From an uncultured Eudoraea sp. (GTDB lineage: Bacteria > Bacteroidota > Bacteroidia > Flavobacteriales > Flavobacteriaceae): a DNA stretch of 64,000 bases. The DNA lies in contig NZ_CANLGX010000003.1 of the NCBI RefSeq assembly GCF_947490415.1, positions 124,001-188,000 of the forward strand, read 5' to 3'. Below the pieces are notes generated by a model. The model was given only the letters and a program-made list of their open reading frames with translations, was not told where the DNA came from and did no database searches. A program made the position numbers and the translations under genes. This document shows, in pieces, positions 63,018 through 64,000 of this stretch (positions are counted from its first letter, which is position 1; each line of letters begins with the position of its first letter).

Positions 63018-63782
63018 TTACTCTGTAGGGGCAGATGCACCTGCAACAATTCTGTAAACGTTGGAATTACGTTTGTTATAGTTCTCCTGAAAGCCATCCC
63101 AAAATCCTTCAGGTGCGGCCCAGTCATCGCTAAAAGCAGGTGATAATGCTTCTTGCAGGGAGGAAAATATATCATAGGAATAGCTGCTATAGGTGAACGA
63201 AGAAGTAACCGGAGAAATGATGGCCTGATTACCCCAGCCTTTCATGCTAGTTTTCCCTTCCTTCATGGCCTTTTCTACCATAGGTTTCCATTTCTCGGCT
63301 TCAAAAGCAAGGTGCTGCCCTGAATTTTTTGTGTCGTGATAAATGATCCGCACAAATTTATAATCATCATTGGTTGAATTTTCTGCCCGGATATGGTTGG
63401 GAAGATCGCTCAGGAATACGTGATGCATATTGGTGCTAATCTCCCATGTTGCAATATCTTCCATTTTAACATCCGGAAACATTGCGTCTATACTTCCCCA
63501 ATCTGCTCCTTTGTCAATATCTTTAAAAGTATTTATTATTAGGATATTCGGGCTGGTATCCTGGTTTACACCTCCGACCCTTTGTAAAATGGCCCAAAAT
63601 GTCAGGTTGCCTTTTGTAACTTCCTTTTCTGCCCATTTGGCCCAATACGTAGTTTCTCTTTTTAAATACTCCTGCATATTTTCAGGTGCTACCTTTCTAT
63701 ATTGATGCGTTGTGATTGCCTGGGCCATTGCAAATTGAAAACTCAATAAGCAGATGACTAAAAATGTAATTCCTTTTCTCAT
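63018..63782 (-). CDS. Secreted hypothetical protein
   Basis: A 254-residue protein with signal peptide MRKGITFLVICLLSFQFAMAQ. The mature part has two similar ferredoxin-like units (about 22-115 with YRKVAPENMQEYLKRETTYW, and 140-250 with VRIIYHDTKN ... WKPMVEKAM), reminiscent of NIPSNAP/EthD-type folds. No family is assigned with confidence. It has its own terminator. Confidence 0.65.
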   Translation of the reverse strand: MRKGITFLVICLLSFQFAMAQAITTHQYRKVAPENMQEYLKRETTYWAKWAEKEVTKGNLTFWAILQRVGGVNQDTSPNILIINTFKDIDKGADWGSIDAMFPDVKMEDIATWEISTNMHHVFLSDLPNHIRAENSTNDDYKFVRIIYHDTKNSGQHLAFEAEKWKPMVEKAMKEGKTSMKGWGNQAIISPVTSSFTYSSYSYDIFSSLQEALSPAFSDDWAAPEGFWDGFQENYNKRNSNVYRIVAGASAPTE

Positions 63783-63915
63783 TCCATGGTTGTTTTAAAG
63801 TTAGTATTCAGATATAGAATAGTATTTTAGGTAAAGCCCCGCATATTTAGTGCTTTACATCACTATTCCAAAGTTTAATACACAAATAAAGTTGAAATTC
63901 AAAAATTTAAACCAT

Positions 63916-63972
63916 CTCAAAGGACGAAGCCTCGCTTTAAATGTCCGAAATGCCTTTTTTATTTACCAAATG
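63916..63972. repeat. Upstream repeat, copy 2
   Basis: AAGGACGAAGCCTCGCTTTA then AATGTCCGAA and TTTATTTACCAAATG. It matches 62841-62895 at most positions and lies upstream of the secreted protein gene at 63018-63782. Confidence 0.5.
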
Positions 63973-64000
63973 ATTTCCAGACAAATCTATTTGAAATAAT

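Noticed and set aside
1-64000. CRISPR array or tRNA/rRNA genes
   Set aside because: No regularly spaced short repeats and no cloverleaf or rRNA sequence recognised on reading.

Overview
The window is AT-rich DNA from a member of the Bacteroidota, most likely a marine Flavobacteriaceae. The signs are family composition (DUF6090 proteins, PafA-like phosphatase, DUF819, NIPSNAP and TolB-like/TPR membrane proteins), many lipoproteins with short Bacteroidota-type lipoboxes, few Shine-Dalgarno sites, and long intergenic gaps. I see no rRNA, tRNA, CRISPR array, complete transposase or complete integrase. Genus cannot be set from what is visible.

Left part (1-32.4 kb): mostly minus-strand, mostly monocistronic housekeeping or accessory metabolism: an MFS transporter, a serine beta-lactamase-like hydrolase, an amidohydrolase lipoprotein, a group II PLP decarboxylase, an M20 peptidase, an SDR, an arylsulfotransferase-like lipoprotein, a class V aminotransferase, a mutarotase-like protein, two paralogous TolB-like/TPR membrane proteins flanking a cupin, an 818-residue MG2/plug-domain surface protein, a triple PepSY-like lipoprotein, an IorA/IorB molybdenum hydroxylase pair, a DUF819 transporter-like protein and a metallo-beta-lactamase-fold lipoprotein. 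Four intact DUF6090 genes and several decayed fragments of the same gene are scattered between them.

Middle part (32.4-50 kb): a mosaic accessory region, mostly plus-strand, with single genes separated by 250-800 bp of repeat-rich DNA. It carries three more DUF6090 genes and unrelated cargo: a small heme-type membrane protein, a His/Met-rich lipoprotein, an M61-like peptidase, a CDF-like cation transporter, an AraC regulator, a LapA protein, an amidase, a cupredoxin-like lipoprotein and an esterase. The spacers hold recurring parts: leader A (upstream of DUF6090 genes and one other gene), leader B (upstream of five unrelated genes), relics of a comM/yifB-type gene, a C-terminal relic of a serine recombinase, and long imperfect palindromes. 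The amidase gene and the next gene are each bounded by perfect 10-bp inverted repeats that differ between the two genes and sit at the tips of attC-like hairpins. That is the logic of integron gene cassettes, although the core sequences are not canonical and no integrase is present. I regard this, and the modular DUF6090 family with its conserved leader and N-terminus and divergent C-terminus, as the most interesting content.

Right part (50-64 kb): ordinary genes again: two alpha/beta hydrolases, a second arylsulfotransferase-like lipoprotein converging on a sulfatase lipoprotein, an NAD-dependent epimerase, a NIPSNAP protein, a bestrophin-like membrane protein, a CotH-like secreted protein, a PafA-like phosphatase, an ABM-domain protein with a SAM methyltransferase, and a secreted hypothetical protein.
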